Assembly (NCBI RefSeq): GCF_003688625.1
Contig: NZ_RCWY01000004.1
Coordinates: forward strand, 62,001-126,000
DNA length: 64,000 nt
Reading direction: 5' to 3'
Source: Sphingomonas sp. PP-CE-3A-406
GTDB taxonomy: Bacteria > Pseudomonadota > Alphaproteobacteria > Sphingomonadales > Sphingomonadaceae
The notes under the pieces are model-generated. The model had not been told where the DNA came from and made no database searches. It saw nothing but the letters and a program-made list of their open reading frames with translations. This document shows, one piece after another, positions 41,802 through 50,042 of this stretch (positions are counted from its first letter, which is position 1; each line of letters starts with the position of its first letter). The position numbers and the translations under genes were made by a program.

Positions 41802-43130
41802 TTACCTCTCGAGATCGTGGGTGGGGCGGATCGGCTCGACCTGCCGCACAGGCGTCGGCTCGCGGACCGAAACATCCAGGCCGCGCCGCAGCACGTCCGA
41901 GATCATGTGGCGGCTCTCCAAGCTCGCGGACGTCATCCGTTCCGCGTCGCCATCGAACGCCACACCAAGGTGCTGATCCATCGCCGCCTGCGCCAGTAGC
42001 GCGTTGGCGAGGCGCGGCTCGGCGGCGATACTCTCCGCCCCGCCATGAAGGAACAGTTCGGCCAGTTCGTCATTTTCGTGACGTCGCTCAGGCGCGGCCT
42101 GATGAAGGCGCTCCTCCCGAACGATATGGGGTTCCTGTTCGGTCTGTCGCTCGGGCGCAGCCGTCGCTTCGCCGGCTAGGCGGTCTTCGGGCGTGGCGGC
42201 GAGCGCGCCGCCGAGCGGCACGTTCGCACCGGCTTCGCGGGCGACTTCGTGCCGGTTGAGCCCAGAGCGGACGATGTAGATCGCATCGGCGACCTCGCCG
42301 TCCCACGCGCCGTCGCGCGCCATCTGGCGCAGACCGTCGGGTTCATAACCGGACCTTGAGAAGGCGCTGACCAGCGTCGGGCTTTCCAAGGCCCGCTCCA
42401 GCGCCCCGTTCAGCGCATCCCTGTTCAGATCGATACGTTCGGCCTGAACCTCCCTCCGCAAGGGGTCCATGTCCTCGCTGACGGCCGCGTAGAGCGCCTT
42501 GCGATCCTGCGTGTGGACGCTCACCGTCAACAGGAGGCGCTTGTCTGCGTCGGACAATTCGGTGCTGCTTCCGCTTGGCAACGGCTGAGGCGCGCCGTTC
42601 CTCTCCGCGTCGGCCGACGGCGCGACTACTGTCGCCTCCGTCGCCCCGACAGCCGCCGTCGGAGCGACGGGTTCGACAGTCGGCGCCGGCTTCTCCGCCA
42701 CCTCACGGTCGCGTCGTGCAGCATCGGCGCGACGCAGCTCTTCCATTCGCGCCTGTTCGTCGAAGCTCGGCTCATAGCCGCGCACGGTCAGGCCTTCGCG
42801 CGACGCTGCCGTCCACACGGCCTGACGAAACTCAGGCGAACCTTCGACGTCGATTCCTGCCCAGCCATTGTGCTTGGCGATCGTGACCAGGGCCGAGACG
42901 GTCTCGGGATCCTCGTTTCGAGCAATGATGCGATCGCCGGCAATCTCGATCGACGGGTTCTCACGATCTGTCGGCAGGAACATGCCGACGCGGCGCTCGC
43001 TGCCGTCGGACGGCTCGATGATCCGTACCTGATACCGTGTCGCCAGCTCAGGCGGAATCTGGAAAGCCGCCTGTCCGGCTTGCGTCTCCGCGTCGAGGCC
43101 GCCCCGTGCAACGCTGTTATCCGCGCTCAT
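41802..43130 (-). CDS. LPD7-domain protein within the T4SS operon
   Basis: The 442-residue soluble protein has an LPD7-like domain (about residues 35-125: VGMFLPTDRENPSIEIAGD, RIIARNEDPETVSALVTIAK, GSPEFRQAVWTAASREGLTV). An Ala/Pro linker and a second helical region follow (ELSDADKRLLLTV, then LNRDALNGALERALES). LPD7 normally occurs as a tail of relaxases and other large mobile-element proteins; here it stands alone, without relaxase catalytic motifs. It overlaps virB1 by 4 bases (ATGA) and precedes virB2 by 22 bases. Confidence 0.75.
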   Translation of the reverse strand: MSADNSVARGGLDAETQAGQAAFQIPPELATRYQVRIIEPSDGSERRVGMFLPTDRENPSIEIAGDRIIARNEDPETVSALVTIAKHNGWAGIDVEGSPEFRQAVWTAASREGLTVRGYEPSFDEQARMEELRRADAARRDREVAEKPAPTVEPVAPTAAVGATEATVVAPSADAERNGAPQPLPSGSSTELSDADKRLLLTVSVHTQDRKALYAAVSEDMDPLRREVQAERIDLNRDALNGALERALESPTLVSAFSRSGYEPDGLRQMARDGAWDGEVADAIYIVRSGLNRHEVAREAGANVPLGGALAATPEDRLAGEATAAPERQTEQEPHIVREERLHQAAPERRHENDELAELFLHGGAESIAAEPRLANALLAQAAMDQHLGVAFDGDAERMTSASLESRHMISDVLRRGLDVSVREPTPVRQVEPIRPTHDLER

Positions 43131-43726
43131 TTGAAGACCTGAACCGCGCTGGAATCGATCTGCCCCACCACCCAGCTAGCTTCGGCGATCCCTTGCTTTG
43201 CCGAGGCGGGCGTGGCGGTCGGCGCCGACGCCGAGCCTGGGATGGGCGGGGGTGTCTGGATCGTCCCCATGCCGCTCGCGGCCGACCAAACGCGACCGAC
43301 ATAACCATTGCGGAAACCGCGTGTCAGCGTGCCGGTGTTGTAGAGCGAATAGGTCGCCGAGATCGCGTCCAGCCCCGTATAATGCTGGATCGCGAGGCCA
43401 TATCCCGCCCGAAGGATCGAGGATGCGAGCCGCAGGTTCGTACAAGGATCGAAGGCCTGCTCGACGGTGACACCCAATCGCGCGAAATTGGCGGAGTTCA
43501 CCTGCGCCAACCCGACATCGACCGTATAGCCGGCCGCCATGTACCGCCGCACCAGCGCGGCACCGTCGGCGATCGACGCGGCGCGGACACGCGGCCCCTT
43601 GTTGATATTGATCGCCAGATCGTCGCCGCCGCTTTCGGTCACGACGAGGGGAACAACCGCCTCGGTCGCGATCTCAGGCGCGCATTGCTGCGCAAGCATG
43701 GTGATCGCGGCGATGGCGTGGATCAT
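43127..43726 (-). CDS. virB1: VirB1 lytic transglycosylase
   Basis: The 199-residue protein has the SLT/VirB1 fold with catalytic Glu in VVTESGGDDLAIN (about residue 32), GLAQVNSANFARLG, FDPCTNLRLASSIL and ISATYSLYNTGTLTRGF. The N-terminal hydrophobic segment is a leader. It opens the peptidoglycan for the transfer channel. Its start overlaps the upstream gene (ATGA) and its stop overlaps the LPD7 gene. Confidence 0.92.
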   Translation of the reverse strand: MIHAIAAITMLAQQCAPEIATEAVVPLVVTESGGDDLAININKGPRVRAASIADGAALVRRYMAAGYTVDVGLAQVNSANFARLGVTVEQAFDPCTNLRLASSILRAGYGLAIQHYTGLDAISATYSLYNTGTLTRGFRNGYVGRVWSAASGMGTIQTPPPIPGSASAPTATPASAKQGIAEASWVVGQIDSSAVQVFK

Positions 43727-44076
43727 TGCTGCGTCACCGTCTGGTAGCGGGTGTCGAGCGCGTACCGCGACGTTCCGCCATCGGCCTGCGTCACGGTCAG
43801 GTCGTAGCCGTGCTTGGCCTTTTTCATTTTGACGCCGACCCCGGTGCAGGTCGGGAACGAGCCGCCGATAGCGAGGGCGTTCCAGAGTTTCGTGATCGGC
43901 GGGACGCACTCGACATATTTCGTCGGCGAACCGGGTGTCGCGAGGCAGAGGACCACCTGACACCCCCAGTCCGACGCGTAGGCGGGTTGTGGGCCCGCGA
44001 CCGCCACGACGCCGGCCACGCAAAGCGCGATGGCGCCAGTAGTGCCGCCCAGCTTGGTCATCAGGTATCGGATCAT
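43723..44076 (-). CDS. Small exported cysteine-containing protein, T4SS operon
   Basis: The 117-residue protein has a leader ending AYAS, then CQVVLCLATPGSP, YVECVPP and FPTCTG. That gives about four cysteines in the mature part, probably in disulfides. The ATG at 44076 has GGAGG upstream. Such proteins occur beside virB1 in related operons but have no known function. It overlaps both neighbours by four bases. Confidence 0.72.
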   Translation of the reverse strand: MIRYLMTKLGGTTGAIALCVAGVVAVAGPQPAYASDWGCQVVLCLATPGSPTKYVECVPPITKLWNALAIGGSFPTCTGVGVKMKKAKHGYDLTVTQADGGTSRYALDTRYQTVTQQ

Positions 44077-44915
44077 GAGCCACCTCCATGAAATGCGCGC
44101 CACTCTTCGGTTGCGAACACGTCCCACTGCGCCGGTGCATTGGCGGCAAGGGCGAGGGCCGAGGCCGGCGCAGTCGGTGCGGGGGCCGCCTCAACTCCGG
44201 CGGGCGTCGGCGGGGACGGCGCGTCGCCTTGTGCGACGGTGATGATCCAGTCCTCGTCGCCTTCGATCGGTCGGGTCCGGTCGATGACCTGTCCGGGTCG
44301 CGCGAACGCCACATGCCAGTGGTTCGCGTGACCGCGATCCCCCGGCCCAAGCAGCTCGATGATACGGATACCGCTCTGTGCCATGAGCGCCCGGATCTGC
44401 TCGCGGTCGATCGCGTGAACGCCGCCTGCGGGAACGAAATCGACCGCTTGGCCGAACTTGTGCCAGCTATACCGCGCGCCGTAGCTGGCGTTCATTGGGC
44501 GGATCGTATCGGTGATCCGCGAGCCAAAGGCGCGACGAACGAGGGCTGCGACGTTCGACACCGAGGGCGCGCCCACGGAGCCGATAGAAGACCGGTCGTC
44601 GTCGAGATGCGAGAGCGCGCAGGCATCAAAAACCGTTGCCGGCGTGATACCGTGAGTCGCAAAATCACGGCCGCGGATCCCAAGCGGCCCCGCCTCGAAG
44701 TCCGCGCCCAACGCGATCAGATCACGCACCGTCGCCTCTGCGTCAGCTGCGTTGCCCGGCTGCCGAACGAGGACCGCACCCGAACGAACGGAGATTGCGA
44801 GCGACGCGGGAGATGGCGTTCCGGCCCCGGCTAGCCCGGCGGCACAGAGTTGAATTGCCTTCGCTACGATACTCGCCGGAAGCACACCAATGCACCATTG
44901 CTGAATTGAACCCAA
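44073..44915 (-). CDS. Degenerate VirB1-like domain fused to an M15-type peptidase
   Basis: Residues about 15-105 align with the VirB1 lytic transglycosylase next door (DLIALGADFEAGPLGIRGRD, FATHGITPATVFDACAL), but the catalytic Glu motif (ESGG) is not present. Residues about 125-210 look like an M15/VanY-type peptidase: SYGARYSWHKFGQAVDFVPA, RIIELLGPGDRGHANHWHVA, with the metal-binding His and Asp. An Ala/Pro-rich tail follows. It is the first gene of the T4SS operon and probably cuts peptidoglycan peptides. Confidence 0.7.
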   Translation of the reverse strand: MGSIQQWCIGVLPASIVAKAIQLCAAGLAGAGTPSPASLAISVRSGAVLVRQPGNAADAEATVRDLIALGADFEAGPLGIRGRDFATHGITPATVFDACALSHLDDDRSSIGSVGAPSVSNVAALVRRAFGSRITDTIRPMNASYGARYSWHKFGQAVDFVPAGGVHAIDREQIRALMAQSGIRIIELLGPGDRGHANHWHVAFARPGQVIDRTRPIEGDEDWIITVAQGDAPSPPTPAGVEAAPAPTAPASALALAANAPAQWDVFATEEWRAFHGGGS

Positions 44916-45059
44916 GCAGATGTCAGCGACTAGAGGACATCGACATCAAAAGGCTAAACCTGAAGCATAAGGCAAACAACAACACATCTGGAGCGATCCA
45001 TTCGCGATTATGGAGTGATACGGCGTAATCCATTGCGACTAGAGGCACGATATTGCACC

Positions 45060-45824
45060 ATGAGCATAGGAGATGTGTTGCAAACCGCTTTAGGCAATTG
45101 TCAGCTAGGCCAGCACCTAGCTGATTTAGTTGTCGAGTGGTTTCGAGTTGACTGGGACGACGGTGGATATACGGGCCATTCGCTCTTGAGGCTGCAAGCT
45201 ATATCGGGCGGGTTGGCGCTCTTGATCGCCATCGGCTTCTGGTATCGGCCGTTCGACGACACGCGGGCTAGGAGGCGCGGTGAGGTTTCGGCCTGCAGCG
45301 TCGCCGCGACCCATGACTTCTGCGATGCCGTTGCCGGCCTATCGACGGCGCTCCGCAATCCCTTCTTGCGGGTGGACCGAACCGGCATCCTGCCGCCCCG
45401 CGATACGCCAGGGGCCGTCGATCCCTCTATCACTCAGGCGAACATCGGCACGACGATCTGCCGACCCGGCTATGCACGATCGGTCCGCCCCGCCTTCGCG
45501 GTTACCGCGCCCGTCAAACGGCGATTGATGGACGCGCAGCATCCAGGCGAGTCCTTCGCCGATTACGAACTCGACCATCTGATCCCGATCTCGCTTGGCG
45601 GCGCGCCGCTCGACCTGCGCGATCTATGGCTCCAGCCCCGGCGCGGCCAGGCGAACGCGGCCGACAAGAATGCCTTGGCCTATGTCTTGTGGCGATTGGT
45701 TTGCGAGCGCCGCGTGCCACTGCGAACGGCGCAGCAGGCCATCCGGCGCGACTGGACGAAGGCCTACGACACATACGCGACGCCCGAGAATTTGGCGCGC
45801 TACCACTTTGCGCACCGCCAATAG
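45060..45824 (+). CDS. HNH endonuclease-like protein with a membrane segment
   Basis: The 254-residue protein has a hydrophobic segment at about residues 48-62 (SGGLALLIAIGFWY) and a C-terminal HNH-like domain. The domain contains ICRPGYARSVRP, YELDHLIPISLGGAPLDLRD, LWLQPRRGQANAADKNALA and WTKAYDTY. The pattern belongs to a widespread family of small, often exported HNH nucleases. It is divergent from the T4SS operon. The ATG at 45060 is preferred over a GTG at 45015. Confidence 0.72.
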   Translation: MSIGDVLQTALGNCQLGQHLADLVVEWFRVDWDDGGYTGHSLLRLQAISGGLALLIAIGFWYRPFDDTRARRRGEVSACSVAATHDFCDAVAGLSTALRNPFLRVDRTGILPPRDTPGAVDPSITQANIGTTICRPGYARSVRPAFAVTAPVKRRLMDAQHPGESFADYELDHLIPISLGGAPLDLRDLWLQPRRGQANAADKNALAYVLWRLVCERRVPLRTAQQAIRRDWTKAYDTYATPENLARYHFAHRQ

Positions 45825-45887
45825 GAGCGCGACTAGGCTCGCACAGGCCCGCCGGATCCGATCCGAACATCAACGAAGGAGGAAATC

Positions 45888-46211
45888 ATGCCACAGAATA
45901 TTGCCGAGTTCCGGATCATCGGTCGCATCGGCAAAATCACGGCGCGCGAGAAGGTCACCTATGTGAGCGTCGCCGCCAATTATAACCGCCGCGACGGCGA
46001 CGACTGGAAGACCGACACGCTGTGGAACAGCGTCGTGTGCTTCTCCAATGTCGGACCTCAGGTCGAAGCAGCCGGGAAGGGTGATCTGGTGCATGTCACC
46101 GGCCGGGTCCGCGAGAGCAATCATGGCGACAGCAACGAAGTTTCCTACCGCACCGAGCTGATCGCCGACACCTTCTCGATCCTGACCAAGGCCGAAGCCG
46201 AGCATAGCTGA
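45888..46211 (+). CDS. Single-stranded DNA-binding protein (SSB-like)
   Basis: The 107-residue OB-fold protein has FRIIGRIGKITAREKVTYVS, DTLWNSVVCFSN and KGDLVHVTGRVRES as in plasmid and phage SSBs. It lacks the acidic C-terminal tail of chromosomal SSB. A very strong ribosome binding site (AAGGAGGAAATC) precedes the ATG. It probably protects incoming single-stranded DNA after conjugation. Confidence 0.85.
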   Translation: MPQNIAEFRIIGRIGKITAREKVTYVSVAANYNRRDGDDWKTDTLWNSVVCFSNVGPQVEAAGKGDLVHVTGRVRESNHGDSNEVSYRTELIADTFSILTKAEAEHS

Positions 46212-46426
46212 TTGGGGGTCGGAAGCGGGTTGGCGGCACGGCTCCACCTCCGCCGCGTTGCGGTCGAGCCAGCGTGGCCGTTCCAACCCGGTCGGGTGAC
46301 GATCCTCGCTTGGTTGCCACCCGGACGAAAGAGATCGTCGCGCCGCGCGCAGCCCACCTTCTCATGCCGACCATCCAGAGTGGAGGATGCCGCCTGTGCG
46401 TTCGGTGATATTTTCCGGAGGCTAAA

Positions 46427-47332
46427 GTGACCGAAACCGACCAACTTCACAGGACGTGGCCGATGACGAGACTACCGCTCGATGCCGAAGTCCGAGCCAA
46501 GAACATCGTCGAACAGCTCGGCGGGGTGTGGCGCGGGACTCGCGGCGAATGCCGCTGCCCGGCACATGACGATGGCTCACCCAGCCTGTCCGTCCGCCTC
46601 GGCGATTCGGCGATCCTCTTCCACTGTTTTGCCGGCTGTACAGCGCTCGAGGTGCTGAAGGCGCTTCAGCGCCAAAAGCTCCACGACCGTTCTGCGGTGG
46701 CAATGCCGGAGGGCAAGCCGAAGCGCGACATGGGCCCGCTCGCCCTGCGTCTCTGGAATGCCAGCGTGCCGGTCGCGGGCACGCTCGCCGAAGCCTATCT
46801 CGTCGCCCGCGGCCTCTCCACGCCCTATCCCAAGGCTTTGCGCTTCAACCCGGCGACCATATTCGGCTCCGGTGCCGACAGACGCGTCATGCCCGCGATG
46901 ATCGCCGCAGTCGAAAACGACCTCGGACTGGTTGCCGTCCAGCGGACCTTCCTCGATCCTGTCGATGTGCTGCGCAAGCCCATCCCAAAGCCGAAGGTTG
47001 CGCTCGGACTGCTCGGCACAGCAGCGATCCGTCTTGCGCCTGCGACCGACGAGCTGGGCCTTGCCGAAGGGATCGAGGACGCCCGGTCGGCGACCGAATG
47101 GTTCGGGACGCCGACATGGGCGCTGGGCGGTGTCGAACGGCTAGCCTTCGTCGCGATCCCGGAGAAGGTCCGCCGTGTGATCGTTTACGGTGACCGGGGC
47201 CGTGCGGCCGACCGCCTGCTCGAAAAGGCACGCGATCACCTGACAGCGAACGGGCGCGAACTCATCAGCCGCGTGCCCGAGCATCACGACGACTGGAATG
47301 ATGCCTGGCGCGCGCACCGGCGAAGTGCATGA
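46427..47332 (+). CDS. Zinc-finger/Toprim primase-like protein
   Basis: The 301-residue protein has an N-terminal CHC2-type zinc finger (CRCPAHDDGSPSLSVR, then FHCFAGC). A mid domain of the DUF7146 type precedes a C-terminal Toprim domain (LGLAEGIEDARSATEWFG, VIVYGDRGRAADRLL). It resembles mobile-element primase-helicase N-terminal halves without a helicase. The GTG at 46427 has GGAGG upstream. The 215 bases before it hold no other gene. Confidence 0.82.
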   Translation: MTETDQLHRTWPMTRLPLDAEVRAKNIVEQLGGVWRGTRGECRCPAHDDGSPSLSVRLGDSAILFHCFAGCTALEVLKALQRQKLHDRSAVAMPEGKPKRDMGPLALRLWNASVPVAGTLAEAYLVARGLSTPYPKALRFNPATIFGSGADRRVMPAMIAAVENDLGLVAVQRTFLDPVDVLRKPIPKPKVALGLLGTAAIRLAPATDELGLAEGIEDARSATEWFGTPTWALGGVERLAFVAIPEKVRRVIVYGDRGRAADRLLEKARDHLTANGRELISRVPEHHDDWNDAWRAHRRSA

Positions 47333-47374
47333 AAGCGCAGCAGCGGATGCTGGATCGTGGGGATTATGAGCGTG

Positions 47375-47998
47375 TCAGCCGAGCCGCATCAACTGGGAAG
47401 GGTAGGGGGCGACGAGCCCCTTCAGATCGTCCCATGGTGCCGATAGCCAGCGATCATAGTCGTCGTCGTGAAGGACCACCGGCATCGCCTTTGGATGGAT
47501 CGGCGCGACGATCGCATTCGGCTCGGTGGTCAGGAATCCGTAAGCATTCCCGCGCTCGGTCGGTCGCCAGATTCCGGCAAAGGCAAAAATCGGGCGGCTA
47601 GGCACGTCGAACCAGTGCAGCGGCTTCTTTCCGTCCTCGCCAGGCGCGATCCCGAACTCGGAGAACGCCGTTACCGGCACCAGGCAACGGCGCGCCGGCG
47701 TTGTCAGCATCGACCGCCAGAAGCTCGAGTTGAGATTGCGCACGTTGGTCACGTATTTGGTGAGCTTTACGCTTGGGTCGCGCTTGCTCGGCACCTGGGT
47801 CGGTACACCCCACTCCATCCGTTCGATCTTCCGGTCGGTGCCGTCCTCGATGACCACTTGGCCGAAGAAGGGCGTCTTCTTGCCCGTCGGAAAGATGTCG
47901 GGAGCCGGGTACGTCTCGTCGGGCTCGTAAGGCGGGCGGATGCCGAACGTCGCGGCTATCTCCGCCTGTTTCGCCGTCAGCCTGTATCGATTGCACAT
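47375..47998 (-). CDS. yedK: SRAP protein (YedK/HMCES), abasic-site DNA-protein crosslinker
   Basis: The 207-residue protein has the catalytic Cys2 (MCNRY), TNVRNLNSSFWR, CLVPVTAFSEFG and a His in APIHPKAMPVVLH, all hallmarks of the SRAP family. It covalently protects abasic sites in single-stranded DNA, which fits its position beside SSB and a mutasome. Convergent with the primase-like gene. Confidence 0.93.
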   Translation of the reverse strand: MCNRYRLTAKQAEIAATFGIRPPYEPDETYPAPDIFPTGKKTPFFGQVVIEDGTDRKIERMEWGVPTQVPSKRDPSVKLTKYVTNVRNLNSSFWRSMLTTPARRCLVPVTAFSEFGIAPGEDGKKPLHWFDVPSRPIFAFAGIWRPTERGNAYGFLTTEPNAIVAPIHPKAMPVVLHDDDYDRWLSAPWDDLKGLVAPYPSQLMRLG

Positions 47999-48015
47999 CC
48001 GAGCACCCTATCGTG

Positions 48016-48042
48016 GTGCCGGCAAGCTTCGCCCGCCGGCAC
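48016..48042 (-). terminator. Hairpin downstream of HU gene
   Basis: GTGCCGGC and GCCGGCAC form a perfect 8-base stem around an 11-base loop, 8 bases after the HU stop on the minus strand and just before the SRAP gene start. No T-run follows, so it is a stem-loop that may attenuate or stabilise rather than a canonical terminator. Confidence 0.45.
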
Positions 48043-48049
48043 TCTGGTC

Positions 48050-48319
48050 TTAGAGCTTGTCCTTCAGGCCCTTGGCGGGCGTGAACGAGACCTTCTTCGA
48101 TGCAGCGATCGTCATCGCCTCGCCGGTCGACGGATTGCGGCCCTGGCGCTCAGGACGATCCTTGACGGCGAATTTGCCGAAGCCCGCGATCGAGACCTCT
48201 TCGCCCTTTGCGGCCGCGCTTGCGATCTGGTCGAACACGGCGGCGATTGCGGCCTTGGCCTCTGCCTCGCTCGTGCCTGTCGTCCCAGCGACGCCCTTCG
48301 CCAGTTCACCGATGTTCAT
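48050..48319 (-). CDS. HU-family nucleoid protein
   Basis: The 89-residue protein matches HU/IHF-type histone-like proteins: NIGELAKGVAGTTGTSEAEA, then ISxxGFGKFAVKDRPERQGRNP (read here as VSIAGFGKFAVKDRPE) and KKVSFTPAKGLKDKL. It compacts DNA and may silence or organise the mobile element. Longer versions of the frame have no family similarity. Confidence 0.92.
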   Translation of the reverse strand: MNIGELAKGVAGTTGTSEAEAKAAIAAVFDQIASAAAKGEEVSIAGFGKFAVKDRPERQGRNPSTGEAMTIAASKKVSFTPAKGLKDKL

Positions 48320-48377
48320 GCTACTTACTCTCCCTAGTGGATCTGGCCGGACCTTAGCCGTGCCGAGCGCCGATACA

Positions 48378-48536
48378 ATGATGCTCCTCGACGATGTGCA
48401 TGTCGCGGGCGCCCGCCTAATGGTCCGCAAACTGGCTAATCATGACGTGGTCGAGGTGTATCAGCCCGGGTGCGGGCAGGGGGCGATCGCCGAGCTGGCG
48501 CCCGAGCCATCGCAAAGCCTTCGGCCGGGTTTCTAA
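48378..48536 (+). CDS. Possible small gene, weak support
   Basis: An open frame of 52 residues (starting MMLLDDVHVAGARLMVRKLA) lies between HU and the HNH gene. Its stop overlaps the convergent HNH stop. There is no clear ribosome binding site and no family is recognised. It may be chance. Confidence 0.25.
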   Translation: MMLLDDVHVAGARLMVRKLANHDVVEVYQPGCGQGAIAELAPEPSQSLRPGF

Positions 48537-48976
48537 TGCGCGCTGCGCTCTCGCGTGACGCGCGGATCTTCATACAGGTCGCGGATTGCGCGCAGGCGAA
48601 AGACGTTCCACCAGCGCTGCCATCGATGCTCGGCCGCATCGTGGATCATATGGCAACGCTGGCAGAGCGCCGCGAGATTGCCGGGCATGCTGTTGCCTGG
48701 ATCGTGATCGAGATGCGCACAAGCCAGCACGACATACGTCGTTCGTACCGACGCCAGAATGAAGCCGCCTTTGAGCGCGATCCGCTTGCCACGGCCGGAG
48801 CGCCAACACACGGCATCGGCATCCCACCAGCGACCATCGCCAAGATGTGCGACCCGACGCATATGCGGCCTCGAGCAGTGCTCGCAGCGCGCGCCGGCCC
48901 GATCGAACCGGATCACGTCCGACAGCTGGCGCCAGTCGATCGGGTAAAGCCAGCGGTTTTCAGGGCGGATCGGCAT
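48533..48976 (-). CDS. HNH endonuclease-like protein with CxxC zinc sites
   Basis: The 147-residue protein has CEHC (about residue 32), a central VLACAHLDHDPGNSM and LAALCQRCHMIHDA. This gives the AH-xx-H / N / CxxCH arrangement of HNH proteins with structural zinc. It is divergent from the imuA operon. A nicking or repair role is possible but not shown. Confidence 0.78.
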   Translation of the reverse strand: MPIRPENRWLYPIDWRQLSDVIRFDRAGARCEHCSRPHMRRVAHLGDGRWWDADAVCWRSGRGKRIALKGGFILASVRTTYVVLACAHLDHDPGNSMPGNLAALCQRCHMIHDAAEHRWQRWWNVFRLRAIRDLYEDPRVTRERSAH

Positions 48977-49247
48977 CTCGATTCTATGAGTCAGCCGATG
49001 GCAGAACGAAAGCGAAATCTTCTCGGTTTGTTTTTGGTCTGTTGTGTAACCGTTCCACGCGGTGCGTACCGTCAGTTTTCGTGGCGGCTGCCCGTGATCG
49101 TGCGCGGCGATACTGGCAACTCACTCGAAATCGCGCCGTAGAGCGCGTGTTCGTTACGACTCCGTACCGTCCGGCCCTTGGCTGCGGTCAAGCGCAAAGA
49201 CTCGATCTGGCAGACATAAATCCGTTGACCAAGCGTCGGCGGTAACG

Positions 49248-49262
49248 GAACATAAAGCGAAC
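49248..49262 (+). promoter_or_regulatory. LexA box (GAAC-N7-GAAC)
   Basis: GAAC (49248-49251), seven bases, then GAAC (49259-49262) is an exact match to the alphaproteobacterial SOS operator. It lies 19 bases before the imuA ATG, in a 304-base gap that otherwise shows no gene. The imuA-imuB-dnaE2 operon is a known SOS target. Confidence 0.85.
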
Positions 49263-49280
49263 ACGTAGAGTCTAGCCACC

Positions 49281-50042
49281 ATGTCAGCCGTCCTCGATTC
49301 GCTTCGTCAAAGCATCGCGCACTTACGAAGCATCGCGATGCCGCTCGCCGATTACCGGGTCCTGCCGTTCGGGGTTGGTGACCTGGACAATCGTCTGAAC
49401 GGGGGAGGGCTCCGGGCTGGAGCGTTGCACGAGGTTGCGGCACGGACCTGTTCGCTGGTCGACGATGCGGCTGCCACGTTGTTCCTTGCCGGTATCGCCG
49501 CGCGAGAAGCGCGGAACACGCGTGCCCCGGTGCTTTGGGCAAGCTGCCGGAACGATCTCTACGCCCCCGGCTTGGCGCAAGCAGGATTGTGCTCGGCGAA
49601 CGTGATCTACGCCCAGCCCAAGGACAACGCCGCGCTTCTGGCGGTTGTCGAGGACGCGATCCGGGATGGTACGCCGGCAGCGGTGGTGGCCGAGGCGGCA
49701 AAGGTTTCGATGGTCGCCACGCGCCGCCTGCAGCTTGTCTCGGCGGAAGCCGACATTCCCGTACTGCTCCTGCGCCGTTGGCGGGGCCGATCGCAAGACC
49801 CGCTCGGCGAGCCCTCCGCTGCCTGGACGCGCTGGCGGGTTGCCAGCGCCCCGTCGCAGCGGCTCAAGGTTGCCGGGGTGGGACGCGCCCGTTGGTCGGT
49901 CGAGCTGGCGCGTCAACGCACCGGCGGGTCCTTCTCATTGATCGTGGAGGGGTGCGATGAGACGGGTTGTCTCGCTGTTCCTGCCGCACTTGGCCATCGA
50001 GCGGCTGAGACGGCTGGACCGGCACGCCACGCCGCGGCCTGA
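49281..50042 (+). CDS. imuA: ImuA, RecA-like mutasome protein
   Basis: The 253-residue protein is related to RecA/SulA-like ImuA: LPFGVGDLDNRLNGGGLRAGALHEVAA near the N-terminus, then a degenerate ATPase core (VLWASCRNDLYAPGLAQAGL). It works with ImuB and DnaE2 in damage-induced mutagenesis. The 3' end overlaps imuB by 86 bases, which is long for this cassette. Confidence 0.9.
   Translation: MSAVLDSLRQSIAHLRSIAMPLADYRVLPFGVGDLDNRLNGGGLRAGALHEVAARTCSLVDDAAATLFLAGIAAREARNTRAPVLWASCRNDLYAPGLAQAGLCSANVIYAQPKDNAALLAVVEDAIRDGTPAAVVAEAAKVSMVATRRLQLVSAEADIPVLLLRRWRGRSQDPLGEPSAAWTRWRVASAPSQRLKVAGVGRARWSVELARQRTGGSFSLIVEGCDETGCLAVPAALGHRAAETAGPARHAAA

Noticed and set aside
48990..49010. Second LexA box upstream of the HNH gene (GAAC...AAAT)
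   Set aside because: Only the left half-site matches; the right half is AAAT in place of GAAC.
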